Shown here piece by piece: positions 33,779 through 44,400 of a stretch of DNA of 64,000 bases. The notes under the pieces were generated by a model. It saw only the letters and a list, made by a program, of their open reading frames with translations. It did not search any database and had not been told where the DNA came from. The position numbers were made by a program, and so were the translations under genes. The stretch is from Simmondsia chinensis (taxonomy: Eukaryota > Streptophyta > Magnoliopsida > Caryophyllales > Simmondsiaceae). The DNA is taken from contig JAGTTD010000003.1 in the NCBI GenBank assembly GCA_018398585.1, positions 10,176,637 through 10,240,636 on the forward strand. The letters are read 5' to 3'. The first letter of the stretch is position 1. The number at the start of each line of letters is the position of its first letter.

Positions 33779-34705
33779 TTAAAGTTTTGTTTGCTCGATA
33801 GCGGAATTCATGTCGAATGGTCGGTTGGCTTTAACAACAGCCCGGATGGCGGGCTTTAAACCTCCAATAAAGCTAGAAACATAATAGGATTCACTTAAGT
33901 TGTGATGATAAATCATCATCCAACTTCGCAATTCCTCAAAACGGACCTCATATTCCTCCATGGTACCGGTTTGAGTAGTTTTATTAAATTGCTCCACCAC
34001 ATCTTGTAAAGATTTATCCCCAAACCGTTTACATAATTCATCAATAAAAAATTGCCAAGTCACAACCGGGTTATTTAATTCAAGAGCATGGAACCAAATG
34101 TCACCATACTCATGTAAATGTGAAGAAACAACGTTAACCCATTCCTCAACCGGAGTTTGGTACCAATGAAAGTATTTTAAACATTTACGTACCCAAACTC
34201 TAGGATTCGTACCATTGAATGTCGGGAGGTCAATCTTTGAGTTGTGATGGGAGGACCATGATCGTGTACTAAACTCATTGCGGCTATGATCACCATCTTC
34301 GGATCTCGGTTGGTGCCTCACTTCTCTTGGCTCGGGCACACGAATAGGAGGCAGCGGGGGAGGTGGTGGTAAAATCCCCAAACCACCCACTTGCATATAG
34401 TTACCCGATCCAACTTGCTCACCATGCGTTGCAACCTCAGGTGCGGCTATAGGAACATTTTCGGGTCGTTTCTCTTGATTCATCAAGATGTTGTTCATGG
34501 TCTCCGCCAAGGATGCCATTGAAGCTTCGAACCCACGTTGGCTACGTCCAATGCCCGTGACCTCAGTGGTCAAGTTGTTCACTGATGCCTTCAAACCGTC
34601 GCTCACCACGTTTTGGTCTCGGACCAACGTGTCAAGCCTATCCAATCTTCTTTCAACGTCCATAATTTTCTCATGCGAACCGGAAGTCTCCTCGGATGAA
34701 GACAT
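33779..34705 (-). CDS. gypsy gag
   Basis: 308 residues starting at 34705. A coiled-coil-like N-terminus (VERRLDRLDTLVRD) and a proline-rich linker precede the retrotransposon gag domain (KIDLPTFNGTNPRVW, KRFGDKSLQDVVEQFNK, YYVSSFIGGLKPAIRAVV). The zinc knuckle lies in the following frame. A TAA at 33781-33779 ends it, and the pol frame continues in phase after this single stop, so the ancestor probably had one gag-pol frame. The gag itself is unbroken. Confidence 0.88.
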   Translation of the reverse strand: MSSSEETSGSHEKIMDVERRLDRLDTLVRDQNVVSDGLKASVNNLTTEVTGIGRSQRGFEASMASLAETMNNILMNQEKRPENVPIAAPEVATHGEQVGSGNYMQVGGLGILPPPPPLPPIRVPEPREVRHQPRSEDGDHSRNEFSTRSWSSHHNSKIDLPTFNGTNPRVWVRKCLKYFHWYQTPVEEWVNVVSSHLHEYGDIWFHALELNNPVVTWQFFIDELCKRFGDKSLQDVVEQFNKTTQTGTMEEYEVRFEELRSWMMIYHHNLSESYYVSSFIGGLKPAIRAVVKANRPFDMNSAIEQTKL

Positions 34706-34754
34706 AGTGTTGGTAGCTCGATTGTTTCTTGTAATCGCCAGTTTGAGATCGTAA

Positions 34755-34770
34755 CGTACTCTGATACCAA
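34755..34770 (-). promoter_or_regulatory. primer-binding site of the gypsy element
   Basis: TTGGTATCAGAG on the minus strand, two bases from the 5' LTR end. It matches the 3' end complement of plant initiator tRNA-Met. Confidence 0.85.
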
Positions 34771-34772
34771 TT

Positions 34773-35453
34773 TGTCACAACCTTGCGGATGTGACGGCCA
34801 AAATGCAAGACTTGGGCCCAATGAAAGAGAGGTTTAGATGAGAAAAGAAAGAGAATTAGAGTTTAGATGAGAGAAAGAATTAGCGTTAGATGAGAAAGAG
34901 AAGTAGACTTAGATGAGAAGAGAGAATTTAGATGAGAAATGAAAGAGATATTCATATATTTCAATTGATACCTTACAAAATGAATACAATTGCCTATTTA
35001 TAGAAAATACAAGAATACTAAAATAATACTTGAAATTACTTAATTACATCAATAAATCAAATAATATCCTAAGGAATCTTCCTAAAGGCTAGTAGGCACG
35101 GCAAGGGCATCCCAACGGCTAGTTAGGAGGGTCCAGGCACTGTTTAGGTGCGGCACAGCCTTGGGCAGGGGCGCTGGAGACGCGGAGCTAGACACGGGAC
35201 TGGACAAGGCAGGGCGCGAGCTTGACAAGGGCTGGGGCGCGACTGGGCATGGACGAGGCACGGACCAAGACAAGGCTTGACAATGTCATGACATGGCATG
35301 GGCGCGACTAGGCAGTGATCAAGACAAGGCTTGGGCTCGAACTAGGACATGGTCCGGACAGCGACTTGGGACATCATCTTGACAAGCACGAACACTGCAC
35401 CTGCTCATATCTACACATAGTAAAGGAAAACCAATGGTGTCATGGCCATGACA
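34773..35453 (-). repeat. 5' LTR of the gypsy element
   Basis: Same length as the other LTR, with only scattered differences (for example AATAAAATC versus AATAAATC near 35050), so the insertion is fairly recent. Confidence 0.92.
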
Positions 35454-35512
35454 GGACACCCCCCGCCCCCTCCCCCTTCTCGCCAATCCTTGTCCTCAAG
35501 GATTGAAATCCA
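35454..35512 (-). repeat. orphan gypsy pol-end and polypurine tract outside the 5' LTR
   Basis: On the minus strand, ATTTCAATCCTTGAGGACAA and a G-rich tract run directly into the 5' LTR start. The same 20-mer occurs once in the proper place, at 30047-30066 before the 3' LTR. A second copy outside the element suggests recombination with another gypsy copy. Confidence 0.8.
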
Positions 35513-36193
35513 GGTCTGTGAGAAGAAAGCATAGTATAGTATGAGAACATCTTACTAATGGCGCCGTGAATATTGTTCATGTGAGGTCACACGATAATAT
35601 TGCTGACCCGTTAACAAAAGCTCTAGCTAGAGATAAGATCTGGATGACATCGAGGGGGATGGGGCTAAAGCCCAAAGAAGAATAAGTTGCTCATGAGGAT
35701 ACCCTGAAAAGGGACAAACGAATCGTAGGGTAACAGGGGTAGCATGCCTTACTTGATATTAATTGATAGCCCATCCCTATGGTGTCGAGCATGCTTACTT
35801 GTGGCCGTAATTGAGGTTGAGCTAATACAGCTCTTAATGTAGTATGTAGCCCATATGGGTGGGATGTGTGGCCATGAGCACATTCTTGACGGACTCACCT
35901 ATATGAGTGTAGAGGTACAGGCCACCTCTTACGGGCAAGTTCTCTAGAGCGCTCATGAAATCCAGGAATGCACAGGGCCGTAATGTACGAACTTCCAAAA
36001 CTGGTGTACACTTTGAGCTTTCGTATGTGTGATACGTTCTACTTGCCTTCAAGAGGCTAAAGTTTCCAGGCTAAGCCCACTTTGGCTCTAGTACGAGAAT
36101 TGTTGAAACACTAGTAAGGGTTTCAAGGCGAGGCCACCCTTATGATGTATGAAAGTTCTGCTTAACTCAAATTTTTATTAAAAGGTGGGGAAT
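35513..36193 (+). pseudogene. copia RNase H end and 3' untranslated region
   Basis: Continues the nested copia element: HVRSHDNIADPLTKAL and a stop near 35685, the standard end of copia pol. The remaining 500 bases are 3' untranslated sequence up to the polypurine tract. Everything between integrase (29300) and this point, including the whole RT, is missing. Confidence 0.85.
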
Positions 36194-36769
36194 TGTTGGT
36201 TTTTTAATAAAAATTTCTATTTGCTTTTCCTTTTAATAATAATAATTAAAAAAGGAAAAAAAAAAGAAAAAAAAAAAACAAAGTGCCGTTGCGCACTACA
36301 GTAACGCCAGCCCAACGGCACAAATGCATTTAGATGGGCTTTGGCACTACAGTAACGCCATGCATTTAGATGGGCTTTTAAATACTCAACGGGTAAAAAA
36401 ATGATTTTATCATTAGTGCTTTTGATCTTGTTTTACCCTATAAATAGGGATTAAAATGTGATATTTTAGATATACTACAACAAGCTTTCTTCTTCTTCTA
36501 CTTGCCTATAATTCCCATCTTTTGTTTTGAGTTAAGAGTGTTTGGTAGTTTTGGCCTCTTAGATCAGTGCAGGGTCTAAGAGCGTTGGCGATAGCTGAGC
36601 GTTGTATCCTGGGGACGGCGCGCTGTTTACCTACTGCATCGGGCTTATCCATAGGAGCGTGGAAACTGTCTTAAAGAAAGCGTGATCCGTGCCTCACTCA
36701 GCTCTACTTCATCGGTAACTCTTCATTTCCACGCTATTGAGGTATAATTTTTATTTATTTTTTCTGATA
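36194..36769 (+). repeat. 3' LTR of the nested copia element
   Basis: Starts TGTTGG after the tract AAAAGGTGGGGAAT, ends CTGATA, and is followed by the TSD GTAGC. Confidence 0.9.
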
Positions 36770-36774
36770 GTAGC

Positions 36775-39253
36775 CGAAACATCATTACTCACAACCACAA
36801 TATCATCAACGTAGATAAGAAGAGCAATAAAGGATGAACCACGTGAATGAGTAGAAAGACTGTAATCATGATGCGATTGAACAAAACCCATGGTTAGTAA
36901 TACATATGACAACTTAGCAAACCACTGACGACAGGCCTGTCGAAGGCCATAGAGACTCTTGTGTAAACGACAAATTAAAGATCAAGACGGCCCCTATAGG
37001 AGACCCCGCGAGGAATAGTCATATAGACTTCCTCATAAAGGTCACCATATAATTGACACAAAGGCAATGTTTGTTTTTCAACCACCAAAAAACTAATGAA
37101 GGATGCCATGAGTAAGAATGCAATCATATAGAAAAATTCTACATCATTGTCACTTCATATACACTTAATATTTTTGTCAAATTGGTTTTTAACCATAGCA
37201 TAAAATCATGGGACAAGCACAGTTACCTCATTCTTATGACATATCATGTAAACCCAAGCGACTCTAAAAAGATCATTGACAAGTAGTCAGGAAGAAACAA
37301 TGTTTGTTTATTGATGGTGCATTCTGAAGGTCCACATGTCCATAAACTAATCAAAAGCATGCTCAGCTAAATGATTACCAATAGGAAAAAGTAATCTTTT
37401 AAATTTGGCTAAAGTACAAGCACAACATGGGTTTGAAGGACAATGTTAATCTTTATTTGGTAAATCTAAAGAAGCCATTCTTTACGCTGCTACGTGGCTG
37501 AACCGTACACGCCATAAGTTTCTGGTGTTAGTTTCAGTCAACAAATCACGGGTAGGTATATCTATGTGAGAAGGACGAGATGACACCGGTAATAATATGG
37601 AACTATCAACTAGTTAAGTGGTTACATTGGAGCAATGATGAGTTGGACCAGGGATGAAGACAAAGAGGTTGCCTCGCCTAACACTCATCCAAACCACTTG
37701 AGAATGAATGCAGTCCTGAATCACACAAGAAGAATGTGTAAAGATGCGATGAAGCTATCATTTTGTAATATTTAAGGAACTAATATGAGGTTACAAACAA
37801 AATGTGGCACATATAAGACGTTAAACAATGTAAAAGATGAGTTAAGTCGTACTGTTCCTTTAAGTTCTATGTTTACGCTCATCCCAATGGGTAGAGTGAT
37901 GGTAATGGCCCCACAAGGCTCTAGTTGTCGCTGCCCAAATCTATGGCTAGTTGCCCCTGAATTAAAAACCCAACAAGATCCTTGTAGACATGAGTTTGCC
38001 AATCTAGAAAAACAATATGAAGGGGGTATACCGGTAATAGAGAGTCCTGCCACATCGTGAGCCACAAAATTGCTACTAGAAGATTATGATGCATTATATG
38101 TGTTCAATGTAGACAGATTCACACCGATACGTCCTTGCTCAGATCCTTGAGGTGCGACACTGACCTAATTTACTACACCTCCTGGAGGTGCTCCTTTTCC
38201 TTACGAACCTTGCTTCATTTTCCCTTTATATTCTGTGGATATCGGTACAGTTTAAAACACTTATCCACAATATGCCCTAGTTGTCCACAATTCGTGCACA
38301 TAGGCCTTTCTTTTCGTACATTATTTCCTCCTTGTTTGCCAGTTTTTGACTTATTGAACATATTAAAATTTTTCGTGCTTTGTGTAGTCACTATACCACA
38401 AGAATTGGTGATTTCCTACTACTTCTCCTGCTAAAAACTCTTCCCAAAAACAGCACTAATAGGCAAAATAGGATTTGTTTATAAAATATGATCACGATCT
38501 TTTGTAAACAGATCATTAAGTCCCGCGAGAAGAATCATTCTACAATCACACTCCCTACTTGCCCTCAAGCAATCCATTATCTTACATCTACAATCTCGAT
38601 GTTCCCCACAATTGCAATGTGGCAAAGGGTCATAGTCGTGATATTCTTCTCAGAGAATCTTAAATCGTGAATAGTAAGCAGTTACAAGCAGGTAACTTTG
38701 TTTTAGGGGAAAAATGGCGCTCTTCACCTAATAAATTCTTGATCCATTGGATTGAGCATAACATATTCGCAATTCATTCCACATTTCTTGTGAAGACTTA
38801 TAATACAAAATGCTTGGTGCAATTTCTTTTGGGAAAGAGTTAATAATCCAACCCATGACCATTCTATCACACTTCATTTACTTCATGTAGTCTAGGTTTT
38901 CTCTTTCTAGTCTCAGCACTTCTCCATTGACAAAGCCGATCTTGCTTTTCACATATAACAGAATTTCCATAGATTGAAACCAACTATTCAAAGATTCACT
39001 ATCACTGAGAACCTGCTTGACAAGCATTGCACTTGGATTCTCACTCAGAGCGAGCAAATAAGGAGAGAAACTATCATTGAGTTGAACAATGATAGCACAT
39101 GTACCAGATCCCTTCAAATTCGTCTGATTTAGCCATTAACAAACTCAAAAAGATTCAAAAAGTTGGTGTCCTTAGGATCTACTAGTGTTCGCTCAGCAGC
39201 AGCACGAATCAACAAAAAATAGGATTCATAAGCATCCATATCGTGCCAAAAGA
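36775..39253 (-). pseudogene. outer copia relic: gag, protease, integrase and RT (decayed)
   Basis: On the minus strand, gag wording (SWFQSMEILLYVKSKIGF, 39117-38878) is followed by a zinc knuckle CTNCGQLGHIVDKC (about 38290). The protease piece (38065-37772) has VFNSGATSH where Asp is replaced by Asn. A badly decayed integrase (37700-37250) comes next. The reverse transcriptase ends in [14 protein letters not shown] at 36830-36785. Stops and shifts are frequent. The gene continues at 26544-26225 beyond the inserted element. Confidence 0.85.
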
Positions 39254-39268
39254 CCTGGTCAAATACCA
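39254..39268 (-). promoter_or_regulatory. degenerate primer-binding site of the outer copia relic
   Basis: TGGTATTTGACCAGG on the minus strand, against TGGTATCAGAGCAGG expected for initiator tRNA-Met type elements. Confidence 0.5.
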
Positions 39269-39269
39269 T

Positions 39270-39560
39270 AATAAAGTAAAATTGCAAGAAGAAAAGCAAT
39301 CAAGCTTCAAGAAGAACAAAAATGGTGGAATCGTATTGAAGAAGCTTAGGGTTTTGAGTAACCCTAAGACCTGAGGCAGAAAGATTTTTATTGAACTTCA
39401 AAAATAAAACACATAGAAAAGGCTTATATACATGAGCCAGAAAATAGCCAACTGGCAAAATAATAAATAAAAATTAAGAAAATCCAAAAAATATTAAAAT
39501 AAATTGTAATATCATCCATGTCCTAGATTTTCCCCATTCTTTCCTTATTTTCCCCCATTG
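39270..39560 (-). repeat. probable 5' LTR remnant of the outer copia relic
   Basis: Upstream of the primer-binding site on the minus strand there is a TATATAAG at about 39430 and CAATAAAAA at about 39390, as in an LTR promoter and poly(A) region. The outer end was not located and no partner LTR is in the window. Confidence 0.4.
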
Positions 39561-41000
39561 TTGGAATTTGGGGCAGTGCGTTTCAGTTTTGTTCAAACTC
39601 ATCTATCCCACATAGAAATTCTAGAGGTAGGTAAAGGCTTGTGAGCCAATAGTTGACATGGTGAGAAACACGCGCATGCGAGCCCCACACAGCCGAGCCT
39701 GGCCCAGCCAACACATCGCGGGGCGAGTTCCTTTCTTAACCAAGCTCGAGGCTGCAATCTTGAGCTCTAGTTGTTCATTTGTAGCCGAACTCAAGGCTGC
39801 AAGCTAGAGTTGGACCTATTGTCTTCTGTCTCGATTGATCTCAAGCTCGAGATGAAGGAGCTCGATGTCTTTGCTATTGAGCTCTCGAGCTCCAGAGCTT
39901 GAGCAGTTTCCCACTTCCACACACCTTCTTTCCTAAACGAAGGCTGGATTTTTCGCTTCGGGATATTCCCCCACTCCTTCCTTAACCATCCACTATTTCC
40001 CATGTTTGGGCATATTTTCCGCTATTACCATAACTACTTCATAAGCCAATTGGGCTTGTGCTAGATTTAAAAGTTAGACCACTTTGGAGGCCTAAAAGCA
40101 TGGTAGAACCGTAGAGTTAGTTTTCCATACACTTTTCCTTCTTTCATTCATGCTTTCGGTTCATTTTCTTGGGTTCTTATTCTTGTTCTGCTACTGAGCA
40201 ATTTGGGCATACTCCAACCTATCATCAGAGAGTACACTCCTATAGTGGATGTCATGTTAACACTAAGAGTGTGAGTGCCAAAGATCCCATTTGTACCACT
40301 ACGAGGACATAAAGAACTTAGAATAAAGGTGAACTACTCGGCAGGGTAATTCCTTGGTTTAATTCATTTCTCTGTCCTTTTGCATGTCATGCCTTTGTTC
40401 AATTATGTATGTTGTTTTATTCACTTGCCGCTAGAGTTTGAAACTTGTTTGTTCAAGCTTGGGATAATTTTTGTTCATCTCGAACCTAATTCCTTTTGAG
40501 TATAGTCTTGATTCTATTAAAGTTCAAGATTGAATAAGATGGATGTCAAAATCACTCCTACTGATATTGAATTTATTCAAAGGTCAATATATTTCTCTTT
40601 TAAATTCTCTTTAAGTATTTTGAATTTCTTTACTGATGTTGAATTTATATTTTAATTGCTTATTCACTCCATATTTTCCAACATCCGTCACTTAATTTCA
40701 TTGTGTTAACAATGTCAAATGAGATTTTTAGCTAGCATCCAATAGCGTAATTCTTTTGTTTTATGCCTAGTTTGGCAACTGGATAAAATGAAGTAAAGAG
40801 GGTGAGGACAAAGAGGGGTAATGAGGAAGACGATAGAGTAATATCATATCCTTATTTAAATATATTAAATTACAAATGATAAATAAGTTATTCTTGTTTA
40901 GCAATTGGGTAAAGGAGTGAGGGTAAAAAGAGTTATAATTAAAATAAAGATAAAATTATCTAAAATTTATTAAAAAAATTTCTTACCCAAGGTAAAGAGG
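39561..41000. other. unclassified repeat-like and intergenic DNA upstream of the host gene
   Basis: 39600-40060 holds recurring CTCGAG/GAGCTC wording, as in LTR promoters. 40745-41000 has two related stretches (TAGTTTGGCAACTGG at about 40771, TGTTTAGCAATTGGG at about 40897), possibly a decayed MITE. No gene is recognised; the minus-strand frame 40003-39791 has no domain. Confidence 0.4.
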
Positions 41001-41238
41001 GTAATAAATGTTAATAACTTTCCATTACCCTCCATACCTTATTAAAACTTTGCCAAAGGAGGATAAAAATCTACTCTCTATTACACTTATCTTTCTTTAC
41101 TCCCGTTGTCCTATTGTCGAGCAGGGGATTAAATGGTGTTGGGAGACATTTTGCGCCGTCGCAGGGAGATGGATTAGAAATGGCGATTTGCGTTTCCTGA
41201 CAAGAGTGAGAGAATAAATCTACCTACCCCAATTAGAG

Positions 41239-41434
41239 ATGGGTTACTTAGGGTTTTCCGCATGCACATATACGTCTGCGAGATCTGCTGTTGGCTTTCT
41301 CCGGTCACTGCATAACCAATCCAAGCTGAAGAAAATTGAGAGGGTCAGAGCTCAACTGACCGGCGACCATGACCCTTTACTCCGAGCTGCTGCAGCCGCC
41401 GCTACTCTCCGTTCGGCGGAGACCCATCGCCCAG
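41239..41434 (+). CDS. host gene exon 1
   Basis: Starts at AGATGGGTTAC and encodes residues 1-65 plus one base, including an alanine-rich RAAAAAATLRSAETHRP. The donor is CCAG|GTCTCT. GC content is higher than the surroundings. The open frame runs on into the intron to 41535 but loses similarity after the donor. Confidence 0.88.
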
Positions 41435-44400
41435 GTCTCTTTCTGTTAAGAACTCCACTAAGCTTAGTTCAATCCCACATTGCAGTTGTGTGCGAGAAAT
41501 ATCAATATATAAGCGTAGTGGGTTACTCCATTTAATGCAAATTAGTTTTAAAATGAAACTTCACTTAAGCCTATATGCAGATGTCATTAATTCGAACTCC
41601 GTGGGATGGGATGGAGGCCCGGTGAAATTTAAAACTTTGTCTCTGTTTCTCTGAGTTTCTTTAAGTGAATGAATCGAACAGTTGGTGGGTGTCAAGTGGC
41701 CAATTATGCTCTTCTGCAAAGCTATTGGGTGAACATTTTCATTAAATGCTAGTTCGTCAATTTACAAATATGTCAATAATACTTATCACAGTTGGTATTA
41801 GCAATAAGAACATGATATATTTATAATTGTTAATATAAACTATCAAATTTACATTACTAAATAGTTCAAATTATCTTATGTGAAATAAACTACCAAAAAA
41901 AATATATATAAGAACATTAGTACCACGCAAATACCTAACATAACTATATAAACGAGTTAAAACTGTTTAAAATGGGTTGACCAACCCAATTACCTAAATA
42001 GGTTAAATGGTTCCATCCAAATTGAACCTGGCTTTAAAACCCCCAACCCAAACCCGCTGTCCTTGTGTCATGTTCGTATCGTGTTATTGTATCGTGTCAA
42101 ATTTTGCCAACCCTAGTGAAAGTGCATGAATGATTTTATTAGCATATTCATTCAGGTATGCTTGTTGAGTAGGTAATGTAGAAGCGCACTTGATAGCTTC
42201 TGTTAAAATTATATAAATATAAACAACGGGATTATTGAGAAAATACCTCTTAGGTAATGAGCTTTGATATCATATTAAGTAATTAATTAGTTTGGTGGCT
42301 TAAACTATTAATATAAGATTGGTTTTATACCTTAAAAGTTGGATAGGTTAACTAAGCAGTTGTGTTAGGATTATGCCTTAAATTTATGTATTTAGAAATT
42401 AAGGGTAGCCGAGGGGTCACCGATCGATAGGGGGATGTCCGATCAATCGGGTGATTTAAGTGAAAAATACCTGTTTTGGCCGAGAGAGGGCCGATCGATC
42501 GGGCTTGGTCCAAGAGAGGGCCGATCGATCGGGACTCACCGATCGATCGGGAGTTGTTTTTCCGCGAGGGTTATAAATAGACCTGTTAGGGTTTCAGTTT
42601 ATGTATCCAATTCAGAGTGAGGTTGCCGTCATCTAAAGAGAGAGAGAGGTGATTTCATAATTCCTCCAATTCAGATATTCGAGTACTACGAGAGTTCAGA
42701 GGGAGTAATCTATAATTCTCCATAGATCTCGTTAAGAGAAAGTGTGATTGTAATTCTTCTGTTCAGTATCAATAAAGATCTCCATCTCCGCCCATGGTTT
42801 TCTCCCCTCTCGATTGAAGAGGGGTTTCCACGTAAATCATTGTGTTCTTCTTGTTTGTTCTTTCTTTCACCTATTTGCTTACTTCTCGTTTGTGTGAGTC
42901 ATTATTTGAATCGAATCAAGTGATTGGGACACATCCGGTTTTCTTCAAGATTTCCCTAACAAATTGGTAACTGCGTATATCAGATTTGTTAAGATTCCTA
43001 TCAAATTGGTATCAGAGCCCTGTCTATTTCGATTTGATACTATGACGTCCGCAATTAGATCCGAAGTTGAGAAGTTTGGTGGTCAAGGAAGCTTCAGTTT
43101 TTGGCAGGTTCACGTTAAGGGCCTCTTGACTCAAAGTGGCCTGAAGAAAGCTTTAGACGGGAAAGAGAAGAAACCAGAGAATTTGACAGAAGCACAATGG
43201 GAGGAGTTAGACGAGAAGGCACTCACAGCAATTCAGATGTGTCTTACCGATGACGTTTTGACAGAAGTTCTTGAAGTGAAGACCGCTAAGGATTTGTGGG
43301 AGAAATTGCAGGATATGTTCTGTTTCAAGTCTGTCTCCAACAAACTCGCGATTAAGCGTCGGTTGTTCACGTTTTGGATGTCAGAATGTACGTCACTTAA
43401 GAATCACGTCAATGAATTTAATTCAATTATTCAAGATTTGAAAAAATTAGATGATGTTCCTAAGGATGAAGATCAGGCAATGTTGTTGTTATATTCTCTC
43501 TCTACTTCATATAAGGGTTTTGTTGAAAGCATGATTTATGGTGGTAAACAAACCATATCTGTTGATGAAGTTAAGAGAAACCTACTGAGTAAAGAACGAG
43601 TAGATAGAGAATTATCTGATTCTGTTAATAACTCAGGTAGTGGTTTATCTGTGAAAGGGAGAACTGGGTATGATTATAGTGGAAGCAAGTCTAAGTCTAG
43701 GCATCAAGACCTAACCTATAATTACTGTCATAAGAAATGGCACATTAAGAGAGACTGTTACAAGCTTAAGAGAAAACTTGAAGCAGATAACAGATTTGAC
43801 CAGAGGTCCATAGTAGCTAGTGTTATGGATGATGAGATTGATGGTAATGTGCTGTCTGTGTCTGAACCTCAGTCCAGTTTTAGAAAAAGTTGGATTTTGG
43901 ATTCGGGTTGCTCCTATCATGTCTGCCCCAATCGGGATTGGTTTTCCATGTACGAGTCAGTTCGAGATGGAGTTGCTTTGATGGGTAATGATACTTCATG
44001 CAAAGTTCTGGGTATAGGAACAATTCGTTTTAGGATGTTCGATGGCACTATCAGGGTTTTGAGCAATATTCGCCATGTTCCTAATTTGAAGAAAAGTCTC
44101 ATCTCCTTAGGTACTCTTGAGTCTAAAGGGTACAGGTACACAGCTGAAGGTGGAGTTTTGAGGGTCGTTAAAAGTGCATTGACAGTTATGAAGGGCATAA
44201 GGTTAGGTACTTTGTATGAGCTTGTCGGTTCCACATTTGCTAGATCTGTTGCAGCATCTTCATCATCCTTGTTGTTGACAGAACCAGAGATCAAAAATTC
44301 AGGACGTTTGAGATTGGATCATTCAGGTGATAAGGGTCTATCTGAGCACAGTGTGAGGGGCACTTTGTGTGGTCAGTCCACAGGACTGATATTCTGTGAA

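Larger units (their letters stand above)
29301..35453 (-). mobile_element. Ty3/gypsy retrotransposon, chromovirus-like
   Basis: Two LTRs of equal length (681 bp; 29301-29981 and 34773-35453), nearly identical, on the minus strand. The primer-binding site TTGGTATCAGAG follows the 5' LTR (34770-34759). A 37-base G tract (minus strand, 30024-29988) serves as polypurine tract before the 3' LTR. Gag, protease, RT, RNase H and integrase with a C-terminal chromodomain-like end are all present, with three visible lesions. The right flank carries a stray piece of gypsy 3' end (35454-35512) instead of a TSD partner for ATAAG (29296-29300). Confidence 0.93.
26545..36769 (+). mobile_element. Ty1/copia element inserted in the outer copia relic (TSD GTAGC)
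   Basis: LTRs at 26545-27116 and 36194-36769, polypurine tract AAAAGGTGGGGAAT (36180-36193), and an exact TSD GTAGC at 26540-26544 and 36770-36774. Gag, protease and most of integrase lie at 27133-29300, and the RNase H end at 35513-35690. The reverse transcriptase is missing, and a gypsy element occupies its place. No primer-binding site of the usual tRNA-Met type follows the 5' LTR. Confidence 0.93.

Noticed and set aside
40745..41110. hAT-type MITE upstream of the host gene
   Set aside because: The start TAGTTTGGCAACTGG looks MITE-like, but I could not find a convincing inverted partner or TSD.
41435..41535. Continuation of exon 1 as a 98-residue single-exon gene
   Set aside because: Similarity to the methyltransferase family stops at the GT donor, and exon 2 joins in phase at 48383.
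42964..43041. Upstream in-frame extension of the gag-protease frame
   Set aside because: It covers the LTR end and primer-binding site. The ATG at 43042 gives a normal copia gag start.
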